A stretch of 64,000 nucleotides of DNA from an uncultured Sphingomonadaceae bacterium (GCA_947488625.1 CANKZR010000002.1:124001-188000); one strand, 5' to 3'. Numbered from the stretch's first letter, positions 52,014-61,322 are shown. Notes: generated by a model not told the origin, from the sequence alone. Made by a program: numbers and translations.

Positions 52014-52348
52014 CCTATGTCGTCACCGACGCCTGCATCAAATGCAAGTACACAGATTGCGTTGAAGTCTGTCCGGTGGATTGTTTTTACGAAGGCGACA
52101 ACATGCTCGTCATCAACCCGTCCGAGTGCATCGATTGCGGCGTGTGCGAACCGGAGTGCCCGGCCGAAGCGATCCTCCCCGATACCGAAGGCGGCATCGA
52201 GAAATGGCTTGAGGTCAACACGAAGTTCTCTGCCGAATGGCCGAACATTACCGAAAAGAAGGACCCGCCCGAGAACGCCGACGAGCACAAAGGCGAAGAA
52301 GGCAAGTTCGAGAAGTACTTCTCCGAAGAACCGGGCGAAGGCGACTAA
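52010..52348 (+). CDS. fdxA: Ferredoxin FdxA (7Fe/8Fe type)
   Basis: A 112-residue electron carrier with two cluster motifs: [18 protein letters not shown] (irregular, usually 3Fe-4S in this family) and [12 protein letters not shown] (4Fe-4S), followed by the acidic C-terminal extension typical of alphaproteobacterial FdxA ([14 protein letters not shown]). The start overlaps the S4 gene stop by ATGA. Proximity to carD is a common alphaproteobacterial arrangement. Confidence 0.95.
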   Translation: MTYVVTDACIKCKYTDCVEVCPVDCFYEGDNMLVINPSECIDCGVCEPECPAEAILPDTEGGIEKWLEVNTKFSAEWPNITEKKDPPENADEHKGEEGKFEKYFSEEPGEGD

Positions 52349-52394
52349 ATTCACCTCTGCTTGAACAATTCGGCGTGATTTGCGTTGGCGGGGC

Positions 52395-53219
52395 ATGAGC
52401 TTCTTCAATAGATTGCAAAGCGCCTGGGCCGCATCGGGCCGGGATAACATTTCGATACTCGCAGCGGGCGTCGCCTACTACGCCTTCCTGGCCATGGTGC
52501 CCTTGCTGGCCGCCATCGTGCTGACCTACGGTCTGATTGCGGACCCTGCGATGGTGGCCCAGCATATCGGCACGCTGGCAGCCAACCTGCCGCAAGCAGC
52601 CGCCGAAGTAATCGGTGGTCAGCTGAAATCGGTCGTTGAAACGTCGGGCACTGCCAAGGGCTTCGGTCTGCTACTGGCGATTGCCCTCGCCCTGTTCGGA
52701 GCACGCAATGGTGCGGGCGCGGTGATCAGGGCGATTTCCCTCGCTTTCAATGACACCCAGCACCGCGGCTTCCTGCGCGCCAATCTGCTGGCGCTGGCAG
52801 TTACAGTGGGGGCGATCATCGGAATGGGACTGGTGGCTGCCGCAATGGCGGCAACCGCAGCGATCAGCGCGTTGATCCCGAGCCTTTCCGGCGCAGGCGA
52901 GTTTCTGGGGCAGATCGTCACCTATGCAATTCTCGCGGCGGTCGGCGCGCTCGGCGCCGCATTGCTCTATCGCCGGGTACCCAACGATACCCACCCGAGC
53001 TTCGAAGATGTCCTGCCGGGCGCCCTTGTAGCCAGCATCGGGCTTGTCGTGCTGACGCTCGCGTTCGGCTTCTATGTCGCCAACTTTGGTAGCTACAATG
53101 CCACTTACGGGTCGCTGGGTGCCGTGGTCATGTTGCTCACCTGGCTCTACCTTTCGGCTTATGTGCTTCTGTTCGGTGCGGAAATCGCTGCGGTTTCGAT
53201 GCGAGAGCAGGCGGATTGA
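52395..53219 (+). CDS. YihY/BrkB family inner-membrane protein, second copy
   Basis: A 274-residue polytopic membrane protein with about six transmembrane helices. Family motifs are ISILAAGVAYYAFLAMVPLL and FGSYNATYGSLGAVVMLLTW near the end. The ATG at 52395 is preferred over a TTG five codons upstream. It lacks the long polar N-terminus of the paralogue at 20109. Function unestablished. A 7-bp perfect hairpin follows the stop at once (53221-53238). Confidence 0.88.
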   Translation: MSFFNRLQSAWAASGRDNISILAAGVAYYAFLAMVPLLAAIVLTYGLIADPAMVAQHIGTLAANLPQAAAEVIGGQLKSVVETSGTAKGFGLLLAIALALFGARNGAGAVIRAISLAFNDTQHRGFLRANLLALAVTVGAIIGMGLVAAAMAATAAISALIPSLSGAGEFLGQIVTYAILAAVGALGAALLYRRVPNDTHPSFEDVLPGALVASIGLVVLTLAFGFYVANFGSYNATYGSLGAVVMLLTWLYLSAYVLLFGAEIAAVSMREQAD

Positions 53220-53220
53220 G

Positions 53221-53428
53221 CGATTCGCCTACGAATCGTATTGCAAGACTCGCAATATAGGTGGTTATCTGCTATATACTTGCACAACTGCATGATCCTT
53301 GCGGATTTGCAGGCGGATAGGAAGGCAGGTCTCCGCTTTTAGCTACAGGAACGGCAATCTGAAACGTCGCTTTAATTTGCGGCGTCGAGAGCCGTTTCGC
53401 TGCGGAACCCCTTAAGAAAGGAATGTCC
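53221..53428 (+). promoter_or_regulatory. carD leader region with hairpins
   Basis: CGATTCG/CGAATCG (53221-53238) is a perfect 7-bp stem with no T-tract, possibly a weak terminator of the YihY gene. TATATA (53273-53278), with TCGCAA 17 bases earlier, is a weak promoter candidate. GAAACG/CGTTTC (53361-53398) encloses a second stem with an AT-rich loop just before the carD ribosome site. Confidence 0.35.
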
Positions 53429-53962
53429 ATGGCCGCGAATGCGACCGCCTTTGAAGTTGGCGATTACGTTGTTTACCCCAAACACGGCGTTGGCCGTGTG
53501 ATTGAATTGCAGAACGAAGAAATTGCCGGGATGCAGCTGGAGCTTTACGTGCTCCGGTTCGAAAAAGAGCGCATGACCTTGCGCGTCCCGACAAACAAGG
53601 TCGAAAGCATCGGCATGCGCAAGCTTTCCAGCGACAAGACGCTGAAGGAAGCAATGGAGACGCTGAAGGGCAAGCCCAAGGTAAAGCGCACGATGTGGAG
53701 CCGCCGGGCCCAGGAATACGAAGCAAAGATCAACTCGGGCGACCTGGTGTCGATCGCCGAAGTGACGCGCGACCTGTTCCGTCCTGAAGACCAGCCGGAG
53801 CAGAGCTATTCCGAACGTCAGATTTTCGAGGCTGCGTCCTCGCGTCTGGCCCGCGAACTGGCGGCGATGGAAAAGACCGATGAGCCGACCGCGCTCACCA
53901 AGATACTCGACGTGCTGAAAGAACACGCGCCGCAGTATTACGAGAACACCGAAGACGCCTGA
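53429..53962 (+). CDS. carD: CarD family transcriptional regulator
   Basis: A 177-residue RNA-polymerase-binding protein that stabilises open promoter complexes and regulates rRNA and stress genes. The Tudor-like CarD_CdnL domain begins FEVGDYVVYPKHGVGRVIEL; the C-terminal helical DNA-binding domain includes KRTMWSRRAQEYEAKINSGD. The ATG at 53429 (MAANATAFEVGD) is chosen because AAGGA is 6 bases upstream; the ATG two codons earlier would sit against the ribosome site. A strong terminator follows. Confidence 0.95.
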   Translation: MAANATAFEVGDYVVYPKHGVGRVIELQNEEIAGMQLELYVLRFEKERMTLRVPTNKVESIGMRKLSSDKTLKEAMETLKGKPKVKRTMWSRRAQEYEAKINSGDLVSIAEVTRDLFRPEDQPEQSYSERQIFEAASSRLARELAAMEKTDEPTALTKILDVLKEHAPQYYENTEDA

Positions 53963-53992
53963 TCTCGCTCGAAAGGCAAGCAGGCAAACCGA

Positions 53993-54032
53993 GGGGCCGT
54001 TCGCATAGCGCGAGCGGCCCCTTGTTTTTTTT
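53993..54032 (+). terminator. Intrinsic terminator of carD
   Basis: GGGGCCGTTCGC pairs with GCGAGCGGCCCC (one G-U) across a short ATAGC loop, followed by TTGTTTTTTTT. It is one of the strongest terminators in the window. Confidence 0.9.
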
Positions 54033-54158
54033 GCGGAAGACGGCGCGCTCGCGTCGGTCATCGTGTCTGCCAGCGGCAAAGCCTGTTCGACGAATGGCTT
54101 TGCAGCCGCCGTGTCGTTAGTGTATTGCTCCACTAACACGCAAAGACAGGAGACAGGA

Positions 54159-54899
54159 ATGCGCATCGGGAAAATCTTCGGCAAGGCAGCACCGTTGGTT
54201 GCGCTGGCTGCGGCGGCAGGCCTCGCCGGGTGCGACAACATGAACGTCGAATTCGAAAGCGACGGTGTCCCGTTGGCCGAGCTCGACATGAGCGGCGATG
54301 CACCCACGGATGTCGTACTCGTTGCGCCAGATACCGTGCTGATCTCCAATGGAGAGGCATTCACCATCGATGTGGAAGGCAGCACTGAAGCAGCCGAACG
54401 CATGCGCTTTGCGTTGGAGGACGACACGCTCGTAATTCATCGCGAAGATGGCGATTGGGGAAGCAACGATGGCCAGGCCACCGTGAACATCACCATGCCT
54501 CCACCCGGTTCCCTGGTCATGGCAGGTTCGGGAACGATGCGTACCGATGCCATGGCCGATAGCGCGCAGATCGTCATTGCCGGATCGGGAGCGCTGGCAG
54601 CAACTGGTATCGATGCGGAAAGCATGGAGGTGACCATTGCCGGTAGCGGCTCTGTGGAGGCATCGGGCAGGACCGGTCGCCTCGAACTTGACGTGGCAGG
54701 TAGCGGCAATGCGCAAATGGCCGCACTTCAGGTCGACAATGCCGAGGTCAGCATCGCCGGATCGGGCGACGCAGAATTTGCATCCGACGGGCGCGTTGAC
54801 GCGAACATCGTCGGCTCGGGCAACGTGCGTGTCCGCGGATCGGCGGACTGCGAGAGCAATTCTGTCGGCTCGGGAGAACTTGTCTGCGAGAACAACTGA
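54159..54899 (+). CDS. GIN-domain (DUF2807) lipoprotein
   Basis: A 246-residue predicted lipoprotein. A signal sequence starts at the ATG at 54159 (MRIGKIFGKAAPLVALAAAA), with the lipobox LAGC directly after; AGGAGACAGGA precedes the start. The mature part is a right-handed beta-helix of the head-GIN/DUF2807 type, with the turn AGSG or GSG recurring about every 18-20 residues (SLVMAGSGTMRTDAMADSA; VTIAGSGSVEASGRTG; LDVAGSGNAQM). Function unknown; probably outer-membrane-associated. Confidence 0.85.
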   Translation: MRIGKIFGKAAPLVALAAAAGLAGCDNMNVEFESDGVPLAELDMSGDAPTDVVLVAPDTVLISNGEAFTIDVEGSTEAAERMRFALEDDTLVIHREDGDWGSNDGQATVNITMPPPGSLVMAGSGTMRTDAMADSAQIVIAGSGALAATGIDAESMEVTIAGSGSVEASGRTGRLELDVAGSGNAQMAALQVDNAEVSIAGSGDAEFASDGRVDANIVGSGNVRVRGSADCESNSVGSGELVCENN

Positions 54900-55003
54900 A
54901 CGGTCCTCGATTCCAAGAACGTTCGTGACGATTGGCTGCAATGCGTATTGCGAAGAGCAAGTTGCGGGACCATTAAGGGCGGACACCCCATAACGGACCT
55001 GAG

Positions 55004-55333
55004 ATGCGCAAACCCTCGATCACTTTAGCGCTGCTTGCAGCCTTTACATTAAACGGATGCGTGGCACGGACCGCGTTCGACGTGGCGACGGCGCCAATTC
55101 GCGCCGGGGCCAAAGTGGCCGATTGGGCCACGACCAGCCAGGACGAGGCCGATCGCGCACGCGGCCGGGAAATACGCCGACGGGAAGAACGACTCGGCGA
55201 GCTGCACGACGATCTGGCCGAACTCGAAGATGATTGCCTGTCCGGCGACGATCGCGCCTGCCGCGAAGCCGTGTCAACGCGGCGCGAGATCGAAGCCATG
55301 TTGCCGTCCATTCCGGTCGAGCCTGCAAGCTAG
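55004..55333 (+). CDS. Small coiled-coil lipoprotein, unknown function
   Basis: A 109-residue protein. Its signal (MRKPSITLALLAAFTLNGC) ends in a lipobox Cys. It continues VARTAFDVATAPIRAGAKVA, then an acidic/basic coiled coil (REIRRREERLGELHDDLAEL). I know the first part as a recurring uncharacterised sphingomonad pattern. The stop overlaps that of the convergent Sua5 gene by CTAG. Confidence 0.75.
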   Translation: MRKPSITLALLAAFTLNGCVARTAFDVATAPIRAGAKVADWATTSQDEADRARGREIRRREERLGELHDDLAELEDDCLSGDDRACREAVSTRREIEAMLPSIPVEPAS

Positions 55334-56271
55334 GACGTAGCGGCGCGTTTCAGCCTGTCGTTGATCGCTTGTCCCATGCCCTGCATCGGAATGGGCGCGA
55401 CACAAACACGCTGACAGTCGGACTTTGCTGCCTGGTGCAAGGCGGCATAAAGCTGCGAGGCGGCTTCGGCCATATCCGCCTTGGCAGACAAATTCACATC
55501 GCCATCCACATCGCCAAAACCGATCATGAAGCAGTTCCCCTCTGGCTCGTTGCAGTTCAGCAGCACGGGCCTTCCGGGCGAGTAATGGGTCTTCATCTGG
55601 CCAGGTGCCTCGATAGTCGCGCCGCGCGACTTCGCCTGCCTACCAAGTAGCCCCTCCAGTTCTTCTGCTGCGATTGGCCCCGGTCGCAGTAGTCGCCATC
55701 CGGCGCCTGGATCGAGTGCGACAATCGTCGATTCAAGTCCCGCCCTGCAAGAACCTGCGTCGATAACCGGCGGGGACTGGTCTCCGAAAGAAGCGAAGAC
55801 ATGATCGGGATGGGTCGGGCTCACCGCATTGCTGCGATTGGCTGATGGTGCGGCAAGCGGCAAAGCGAGTTCGCGCAGCAACTGCGCTGCAACAGGATGG
55901 CGAGGCTGGCGCAAGGCGATGGTGCCGAGGCCCGCCGTCACCGCCGGAGCAACCCTTGCATCCTTTCGCAGGGGTAGCACCAATGTCAGCGGGCCTGGCC
56001 AGAACCGTGCGGCAAGTCGTTCCGCGACCTCATCGAACACCGCCAGGTCCCGTGCCATGTCCAGCGAAGCGACATGAACGATCAAGGGATTGAAGTCGGG
56101 CCTACCTTTGGTCCGGTATATCTGCGCCACCGCATCGGCACGATCGGCTCTGGCAGCAAGGCCGTAGACCGTCTCTGTCGGCATGGCGACAAGGCCGCCG
56201 CTACGCAGGATCTCCGCCGCGCGGGCGATACCCGCTGCGTCGGGCGAGATGGTCGATTGCTTGCCGCTCAT
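55330..56271 (-). CDS. L-threonylcarbamoyladenylate synthase (Sua5 type)
   Basis: Makes threonylcarbamoyl-AMP for the t6A37 modification of ANN-decoding tRNAs. The 313 residues make it the two-domain Sua5 form rather than the short TsaC. The YrdC domain has MPTETVYGLAARADRADAV, then KGRPDFNPLIVH, FWPGPLTLVLP and PSANRSNAVSPT. The C-terminal Sua5 domain includes MKTHYSPGRPVLL. It is convergent with a lipoprotein gene and divergent from the DUF815 ATPase by 26 bases. Confidence 0.94.
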   Translation of the reverse strand: MSGKQSTISPDAAGIARAAEILRSGGLVAMPTETVYGLAARADRADAVAQIYRTKGRPDFNPLIVHVASLDMARDLAVFDEVAERLAARFWPGPLTLVLPLRKDARVAPAVTAGLGTIALRQPRHPVAAQLLRELALPLAAPSANRSNAVSPTHPDHVFASFGDQSPPVIDAGSCRAGLESTIVALDPGAGWRLLRPGPIAAEELEGLLGRQAKSRGATIEAPGQMKTHYSPGRPVLLNCNEPEGNCFMIGFGDVDGDVNLSAKADMAEAASQLYAALHQAAKSDCQRVCVAPIPMQGMGQAINDRLKRAATS

Positions 56272-56297
56272 TCGCCTCGCCTATAGGGGTGATTGCC

Positions 56298-57125
56298 ATG
56301 GAAGACCAAGCCCAACTGCTCGCCCGCATTGCCACTGCGCTTGAACGGCTCGCACCTGTAGATGGACAGAAGGCCGATTGGGCGAAACACCCAGCCTTCG
56401 TGTGGGATTCAGGCGGGGCTCGCAGCGTCACAGGTATAGACGCACCGGCGCTGGATCTCTTGCGCGGAATCGAGAAGCAAAAGGCCGCGGTCGTCCGTAA
56501 CGTGGAGCGGCTGGCGCATGGCCACGCTGCACATGACATGCTGCTTTGGGGCGCGCGCGGAATGGGCAAATCGGCTTTGCTACGTTCTGCGGTCGCCGAC
56601 GCGCAGGAAAAGGGTGGGAGTATCGCGCTGGTTCAGGTGGCGACAGACGCCGTCACGTCGCTTCCGGCGCTGTTCGCTGAACTTGGAAGCGAGGAGCGAA
56701 ACTTCCTCGTCTTCCTGGACGACCTCGGATTTGCGCAGGGCGATTCCACCACCCCGCGTCACCTGCGCAGCTGGCTTGACGGCGGAGTCGAAGCGCGCCC
56801 TGACAAGGTGCGCATCGCCGTTACCTCGAACAGGCGTGCAATCCTGGCGCGGCACGGCAGCGAGCAGGACGACCCGATCAACCCGCGTGACGCGGTGGAC
56901 GACAACCTTGCACTGGCGGACCGGTTCGGCCTCTCGCTCGGCTTTCATAACGCCAGCCAGGACGATTATCTCGAAATCCTGCGCGGCTACGCGAACGAGT
57001 ACGGGCTGGTACTGGACGAACCCGAAGCGCTGGAATGGGCCAAGCGGCGCGGGGCACGGTCCGGTCGCATCGCCTGGCATTTCATCATTGAACTGGCGGG
57101 ACGTGCGGGCAAGCCACTCGCGTAA
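56298..57125 (+). CDS. DUF815 family AAA ATPase
   Basis: A 275-residue ATP-binding protein of unknown role. Walker A is GARGMGKSALLR, Walker B FLVFLDDLGF, with sensor/arginine regions VRIAVTSNRRA and ADRFGLSLGF. The N-terminus is helical (MEDQAQLLARIATALERLAP). The ATG at 56298 has AGGGG 8 bases upstream; the GTG three codons earlier is less likely. It is transcribed divergently from Sua5 and converges on the sorbosone-dehydrogenase-like gene. Confidence 0.88.
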   Translation: MEDQAQLLARIATALERLAPVDGQKADWAKHPAFVWDSGGARSVTGIDAPALDLLRGIEKQKAAVVRNVERLAHGHAAHDMLLWGARGMGKSALLRSAVADAQEKGGSIALVQVATDAVTSLPALFAELGSEERNFLVFLDDLGFAQGDSTTPRHLRSWLDGGVEARPDKVRIAVTSNRRAILARHGSEQDDPINPRDAVDDNLALADRFGLSLGFHNASQDDYLEILRGYANEYGLVLDEPEALEWAKRRGARSGRIAWHFIIELAGRAGKPLA

Positions 57126-57146
57126 TTTTCAGATTGCAGCGCGCGA

Positions 57147-58610
57147 TTACATGATATCGCTTGCGTCGATTGCCCCTTCCTCGAATGCGCGTGAAGGATC
57201 GTCTGTAAGCTGGCGGCGCGGGGGCAGGCGCTCACCCGTGTTGCGCTCTATAGCCGCAGCCCCTTCCGAGCCAGGCGCGGTGACGCGCCAGATGATGTTT
57301 CCGGTGTCATCGCTCACCAGCAAGGCTCCGATCCGATCCCATTCCACCCAGGTCGGGCGGCCATACGTCTCGCCTTCACGGGCAAGGAACGGGTCCAGCA
57401 CGCGGCGCGGTTCGCCTACGGGATTTCCGCGCTCATCGAATGCCACGAAGACCACATCATAACCCGATGCCGGAATGCGGTTCCATGAGCCGTGGCGGGC
57501 AATGAAAGCACCTTGTCCGAAAAGTTCGCCCATCCGGCTGCCTTCTTCGGTAAACACCATGCCCAGCGCGGCGACATGCGCGCCCAGCGCGTATTGCGGC
57601 GTGCGCGTATATTCGGTGAGATATCGGGGCATGGGCGCCTCCACCCGCTCGTCGATCACGTCGTTGTAATAGACCCACGGCCAGCCATAATGAACGCCGA
57701 TCGGCACGTTCGACATGTAATCGGGCACCAGATCGGAACCAAGCATGTCGCGCTCGTTCACGGTCGTCCACAATTCGCCGGTCCAGGGATTGAACGCCAT
57801 GCCATTCGGGTTGCGCAGCCCTGCCCCGTACAAACGCGCCTGCCCGGTTTCGAGGTTGAGTTCATGGATCGCGGCGCGACCCTCCTCTATCTCCATCCCG
57901 CCTTCGCCGATGTTGGAGGCCGAACCGACCGCGATGAACAGGCGCTCGCCATCGTCCGAGAGAATGATGTTGCGCATCCAGTGGTTACCGGCAGGCGGCA
58001 GGTCGGCCAGCTTTTCCGGCTCTCCGGTAACGGCATTCGCACCTTCTTCGTAGTCGAACCGGAGAACCTCATCGTGGTTGGCGATGTAGAGATTACCATC
58101 CGACCAGGCGATGCCGGACGGCGAATCGAGATCGTCCTCTCGCAGGAGGTGTCGCTCATCCGATACACCGTCCGCATCGGTATCGCGCAGCAGCACCAGC
58201 TGGTTGGGCGATTCTCCGGCGGAACCTGCTTCGCTGAAGAGGATGCCGGCGATGAAGTTCGTCAGCCACCCACCGGTCACTTCGCTCTCCGGTGCGCGCG
58301 TCAGCGTGACAAGGACATCGCCGTTGGGCATGGCATAGATTACTCGCGGGTGATCAAGCCCCTCGGCAAAGCGATTGACGACCAATCCTTCGGCCGCCTG
58401 CGGCGCCGCCCCATCAGGCCAGCCGATAGGTTCAGCGATCTCGACCGTTGGAACCATCTGGGGATCCGGCGCGGCGAGCGTCGGCTCGGTGCCCGTCGTT
58501 TCTTCCAGTGTAAATGTGGCGGGTTCGCCTTGAAACAACCACCAGATGACGGCCGCTGCCAGCAGCAGGAGAACCAGGATTGCGATCAGGATTTTCTTGA
58601 AAGTGCTCAT
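57147..58610 (-). CDS. Membrane-anchored sorbosone dehydrogenase-like beta-propeller protein
   Basis: A 487-residue protein with one N-terminal transmembrane helix (ILIAILVLLLLAAAVIWWLF) and a six-bladed beta-propeller of the L-sorbosone/glucose dehydrogenase (PQQ-binding-like) family. Motifs are LDHPRVIYAMPNGDVLVT, LYGAGLRNPNGMAFNPWTGE, VHYGWPWVYY and ARHGSWNRIPASGYDVV. PQQ dependence is inferred only; no pqq genes are nearby. The start at 58610 (MSTFKKILIAI) lacks an evident Shine-Dalgarno. Confidence 0.87.
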   Translation of the reverse strand: MSTFKKILIAILVLLLLAAAVIWWLFQGEPATFTLEETTGTEPTLAAPDPQMVPTVEIAEPIGWPDGAAPQAAEGLVVNRFAEGLDHPRVIYAMPNGDVLVTLTRAPESEVTGGWLTNFIAGILFSEAGSAGESPNQLVLLRDTDADGVSDERHLLREDDLDSPSGIAWSDGNLYIANHDEVLRFDYEEGANAVTGEPEKLADLPPAGNHWMRNIILSDDGERLFIAVGSASNIGEGGMEIEEGRAAIHELNLETGQARLYGAGLRNPNGMAFNPWTGELWTTVNERDMLGSDLVPDYMSNVPIGVHYGWPWVYYNDVIDERVEAPMPRYLTEYTRTPQYALGAHVAALGMVFTEEGSRMGELFGQGAFIARHGSWNRIPASGYDVVFVAFDERGNPVGEPRRVLDPFLAREGETYGRPTWVEWDRIGALLVSDDTGNIIWRVTAPGSEGAAAIERNTGERLPPRRQLTDDPSRAFEEGAIDASDIM

Positions 58611-58673
58611 ATGAGCGCAGATTAGGCGAGGCTTGGCTTTGCGGCAATCTCTTTGCCCGCTAAGGGCGTATCC

Positions 58674-59156
58674 ATGTTCGATTTTGCTCCCGACCCCGAC
58701 GCCAGCAAGGCAGACCTCTACCGTGATCTGCTTTCTGCAGCCGACGCGTTGACCGCAGGAGAGCCCGACGGCGTGGCCAACATGGCCAATGTTGCCGCAT
58801 TGCTGGGAGAATTTCTGCCGGACTGCAACTGGACGGGGTTCTACCGCATGGTCAATGGCGAACTGGTGCTTGGGCCTTTCACAGGTCGTCCGGCCTGTAT
58901 CCGTATTCCTGTCGGCGTGGGTGTGTGCGGGGCGGCCGCGCAATCGGGCGAAACGCAGCTGGTGGAAGACGTTCATGCCTTCCCCGGGCACATTGCCTGT
59001 GATGCGCGCAGCCGGTCCGAACTGGTCGTCCCCATTGCAAAGGACGGTGTGGTCACGGCAGTTATCGATCTCGATAGCCCTAAAGCCGGGCGTTTCGATC
59101 GGGAAGATCGCAAGGGGATCGAGGCGCTTGCCGCCATGCTGACAGGCCGGGTCTAG
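58674..59156 (+). CDS. msrC: Free methionine-(R)-sulfoxide reductase (GAF type)
   Basis: A 160-residue GAF-domain enzyme reducing free methionine-R-sulfoxide. The three cysteines Cys75, Cys85 and Cys109 (RPACIRIPVGVGVCG; GHIACDARSRSE) have exactly the spacing of E. coli fRMsr (84/94/118). It also shows CNWTGFYRM and a typical VIDLDSP. The ATG at 58674 has AAGGG 8 bases upstream. It is divergent from the beta-propeller gene. Confidence 0.93.
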   Translation: MFDFAPDPDASKADLYRDLLSAADALTAGEPDGVANMANVAALLGEFLPDCNWTGFYRMVNGELVLGPFTGRPACIRIPVGVGVCGAAAQSGETQLVEDVHAFPGHIACDARSRSELVVPIAKDGVVTAVIDLDSPKAGRFDREDRKGIEALAAMLTGRV

Positions 59157-59223
59157 GCCACCCGTCATGCCCCGGATCGGGACAGCATTCCAGTAACTCT
59201 GGAAAATTCGCGCGTTCTCAAGG

Positions 59224-59238
59224 TAAATATGCGGTTAA
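59224..59238. promoter_or_regulatory. Near-CtrA-box TAAA-N7-TTAA upstream of the glycine-zipper gene
   Basis: TAAA (59224-59227), seven bases and TTAA (59235-59238, continuing CC) lie 40 bases before the ATG of the glycine-zipper gene. The flanks GG-TAAA and TTAACCG also match the copy at 13431-13445. Confidence 0.4.
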
Positions 59239-59278
59239 CCGGGCGATTGGCCCGATTCCGCACAAGGAACCTTGCGCA

Positions 59279-60238
59279 ATGTCGACCCGTTTTTCCCTGC
59301 TTCTGGCCAGCGCCGCCTCGCTGACGCTTTCTGTCCCGGCATCGGCTCAAGACAAAACCGGCCCGGTGATCGAACATCGCGAGGTGCTGGTATCCTCGGG
59401 CAACCACAATGGTGAGTGGCAAGGTCAGTGGCAGGAAGGGAACACCTGGCGCGGCACCTGGGACGGAACCTACACCACGCCAGACGGAGACGTGCTGCAT
59501 GGTGAGTACGACGGGACATTCATCGGAGAGGGTCACTTCGTAGCGGATGATGGGCATTTGCTCGCGCTTGGCGAAGACGGTTGGCGCGAACACGACGGCG
59601 AGTACGAGGTTCATATCGAGCGCCGCCCTATGGATATCAGCGCCTCTCCCGACGGGAGATTGGGCTACTCGTTGACGGAGCGCGAAGCATGGCTTTCCGA
59701 CTGCCGCCTGCTGATGGCCCACCACGGGGGTTATACGCCCTATTACGACCGTGATCATGACGTAGGCGGAGGTCAGCTCGGCGGACTTCTTGGGGCACTC
59801 GTCGGCGGGTTTGCCGGTAATCGTATTGACAATGATGGAAGCCGCCTTGCCGGCACCCTGATCGGCGCGGGCATAGGCGGTGTTGCAGGCGCGGTGATCG
59901 GGTCGGTGATCGAAGGCGGCGACGATGATCGCTACGAAGACTACGAATTCGATGCCAACGAACTGTGGGCCGCGCGTTATTGTGACGCTTACCTGCGGCG
60001 CTACGAGATGGGAGGCGGTGTCGGCCTATCAGGCCAGCCGAGCTACGGACACGCGGCGACATGGACGCAGGCGGTCAGCGCGGGACACGGGCATGAACGC
60101 CGCCGCCATCGCCACGGTCCGGAATGCACAACGACAGTTCGTGAAGAATGGGTCGAAGTGGAGCGCCCCGCCCCCGCCGCACGCCCTGCCCGCCGCGTCA
60201 TTCCGCGGCCGCAGCCGAGCGGCAAGACCGTCCGGTAG
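59279..60238 (+). CDS. Secreted glycine-zipper (2TM) protein
   Basis: A 319-residue envelope protein. A signal peptide (MSTRFSLLLASAASLTLSVP, then ASAQ) is followed by Trp/Gly-rich repeats (GEWQGQWQEGNTWRGTWDGT; GDVLHGEYDGTFIGEGH), then a glycine-zipper segment (LGGLLGALVGGFAGNRID; LIGAGIGGVAGAVIGSVI). The C-terminus is His/Arg/Pro-rich. Such proteins often insert in the outer membrane; function unknown. AAGGA lies 10 bases upstream. A near-CtrA-box lies 40 bases before the start. Confidence 0.82.
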   Translation: MSTRFSLLLASAASLTLSVPASAQDKTGPVIEHREVLVSSGNHNGEWQGQWQEGNTWRGTWDGTYTTPDGDVLHGEYDGTFIGEGHFVADDGHLLALGEDGWREHDGEYEVHIERRPMDISASPDGRLGYSLTEREAWLSDCRLLMAHHGGYTPYYDRDHDVGGGQLGGLLGALVGGFAGNRIDNDGSRLAGTLIGAGIGGVAGAVIGSVIEGGDDDRYEDYEFDANELWAARYCDAYLRRYEMGGGVGLSGQPSYGHAATWTQAVSAGHGHERRRHRHGPECTTTVREEWVEVERPAPAARPARRVIPRPQPSGKTVR

Positions 60239-60260
60239 AGTAAGACGATACGCCCTGAAA

Positions 60261-60275
60261 GTCGCGCCGCGCAAC
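60261..60275. repeat. Short intergenic palindrome, copy 3 (variant)
   Basis: GTCGCG-CCG-CGCAAC differs from copy 2 (42779-42793) at one base and has GAAAGT-like context on the left. It lies between the convergent glycine-zipper and parB 3' ends. Confidence 0.5.
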
Positions 60276-60305
60276 AAACGGGTCCGGCAAGCTATTGTAA
60301 TAGCG

Positions 60306-61322
60306 TTAAATTCCGCCACCTGTCAGGCGCTGGCAGATCAGGTCCAGCTGATCCAGCGTGCGGAAACGCACGGTCACCGTTCCCGAGCGCGGATCGTCAT
60401 CCGCCGTGATCTTAACCGGCAGCCCCAGGAATTCCTCGAGGTGATTCTCCACCGCCGCAATATCGGCATCCTGTGCCGGATCACGTGGCGGCCTTGCCTG
60501 ACGCCTTACCGGTGCCTCGCCTCCATTTCGGGCCTTGCGCGCCAGTTTCTCGACGTCGCGAACCGATAGACTCTCTTTCACCGCCTTGTCGGCGATTTCG
60601 GCCGCATCGTCCAAACCGATCAATGCGCGTCCGTGACCCATGTCCAACCGTCCCGCCTGGAGATGGTCGAGCACGCCCTCGGGTAGCGACAGCAGCCGTT
60701 GGAGATTGGCCACGTGGCTGCGAGATTTTTCGACCAGGCCCGCGATCTCGGCCTGCGTCATGTCCTCCAGCTCGGCCAGGCGCTGATAGGCGCGCGCCTC
60801 TTCTACCGGGTTCAGATCTTCGCGTTGGATATTCTCGATTAGCGCGAGCGCCATGACGTCACGCTCGTCAAGATCGCGAATTATAGCAGGGATTTCATGC
60901 ATTTGCGCCTTTTGCGACGCCCGCCAGCGACGCTCGCCAGCGACGAGCTGAAATTTCCCCTTGGCTATCGGCCGCACGATAATGGGCTGGATCACACCGC
61001 GAGATGCAATGGAAGCAGCGAGTTCGGCCAGCGTTTCATCGTCGAAATGGGTGCGGGGCTGGTCAGGATGCGGTTCGATATCTGCTATGGCCAGCATCGC
61101 GAGGCCGTTGGCCCGCAGTTCACCCTCCTGCCCGCTGGCGGATGATGCGCCGTCCCGTCTTTCACGCGCGGTGCCCCCTTGCGCGACCAGCGGTTCCTCA
61201 CGCTTCATGTCGCCCATCAAAGCGCCCAGACCCTTACCCAGCTTCCGGCGGGAAGCGGGAGGACGTCCCGCGCCAGTTTCCGTGACGGCTGTGTCATTCG
61301 CGGCTTTTTCGGCTTTACTCAT
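60306..61322 (-). CDS. parB: Chromosome partitioning protein ParB
   Basis: A 338-residue CTP-dependent DNA clamp that loads at parS and spreads to organise origin segregation. The N-terminal RKLGKGLGALMGD is typical. The CTP-binding ParB/Srx core has PHPDQPRTHFD and LVAGERRWRASQ; the HTH includes TQAEIAGLVEKSRSHVANLQ, and a C-terminal dimer domain follows (GTVTVRFRTLDQLD). Its start overlaps parA by ATGA. Three parS sites lie 0.8-1.9 kb upstream on the same operon. Confidence 0.96.
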   Translation of the reverse strand: MSKAEKAANDTAVTETGAGRPPASRRKLGKGLGALMGDMKREEPLVAQGGTARERRDGASSASGQEGELRANGLAMLAIADIEPHPDQPRTHFDDETLAELAASIASRGVIQPIIVRPIAKGKFQLVAGERRWRASQKAQMHEIPAIIRDLDERDVMALALIENIQREDLNPVEEARAYQRLAELEDMTQAEIAGLVEKSRSHVANLQRLLSLPEGVLDHLQAGRLDMGHGRALIGLDDAAEIADKAVKESLSVRDVEKLARKARNGGEAPVRRQARPPRDPAQDADIAAVENHLEEFLGLPVKITADDDPRSGTVTVRFRTLDQLDLICQRLTGGGI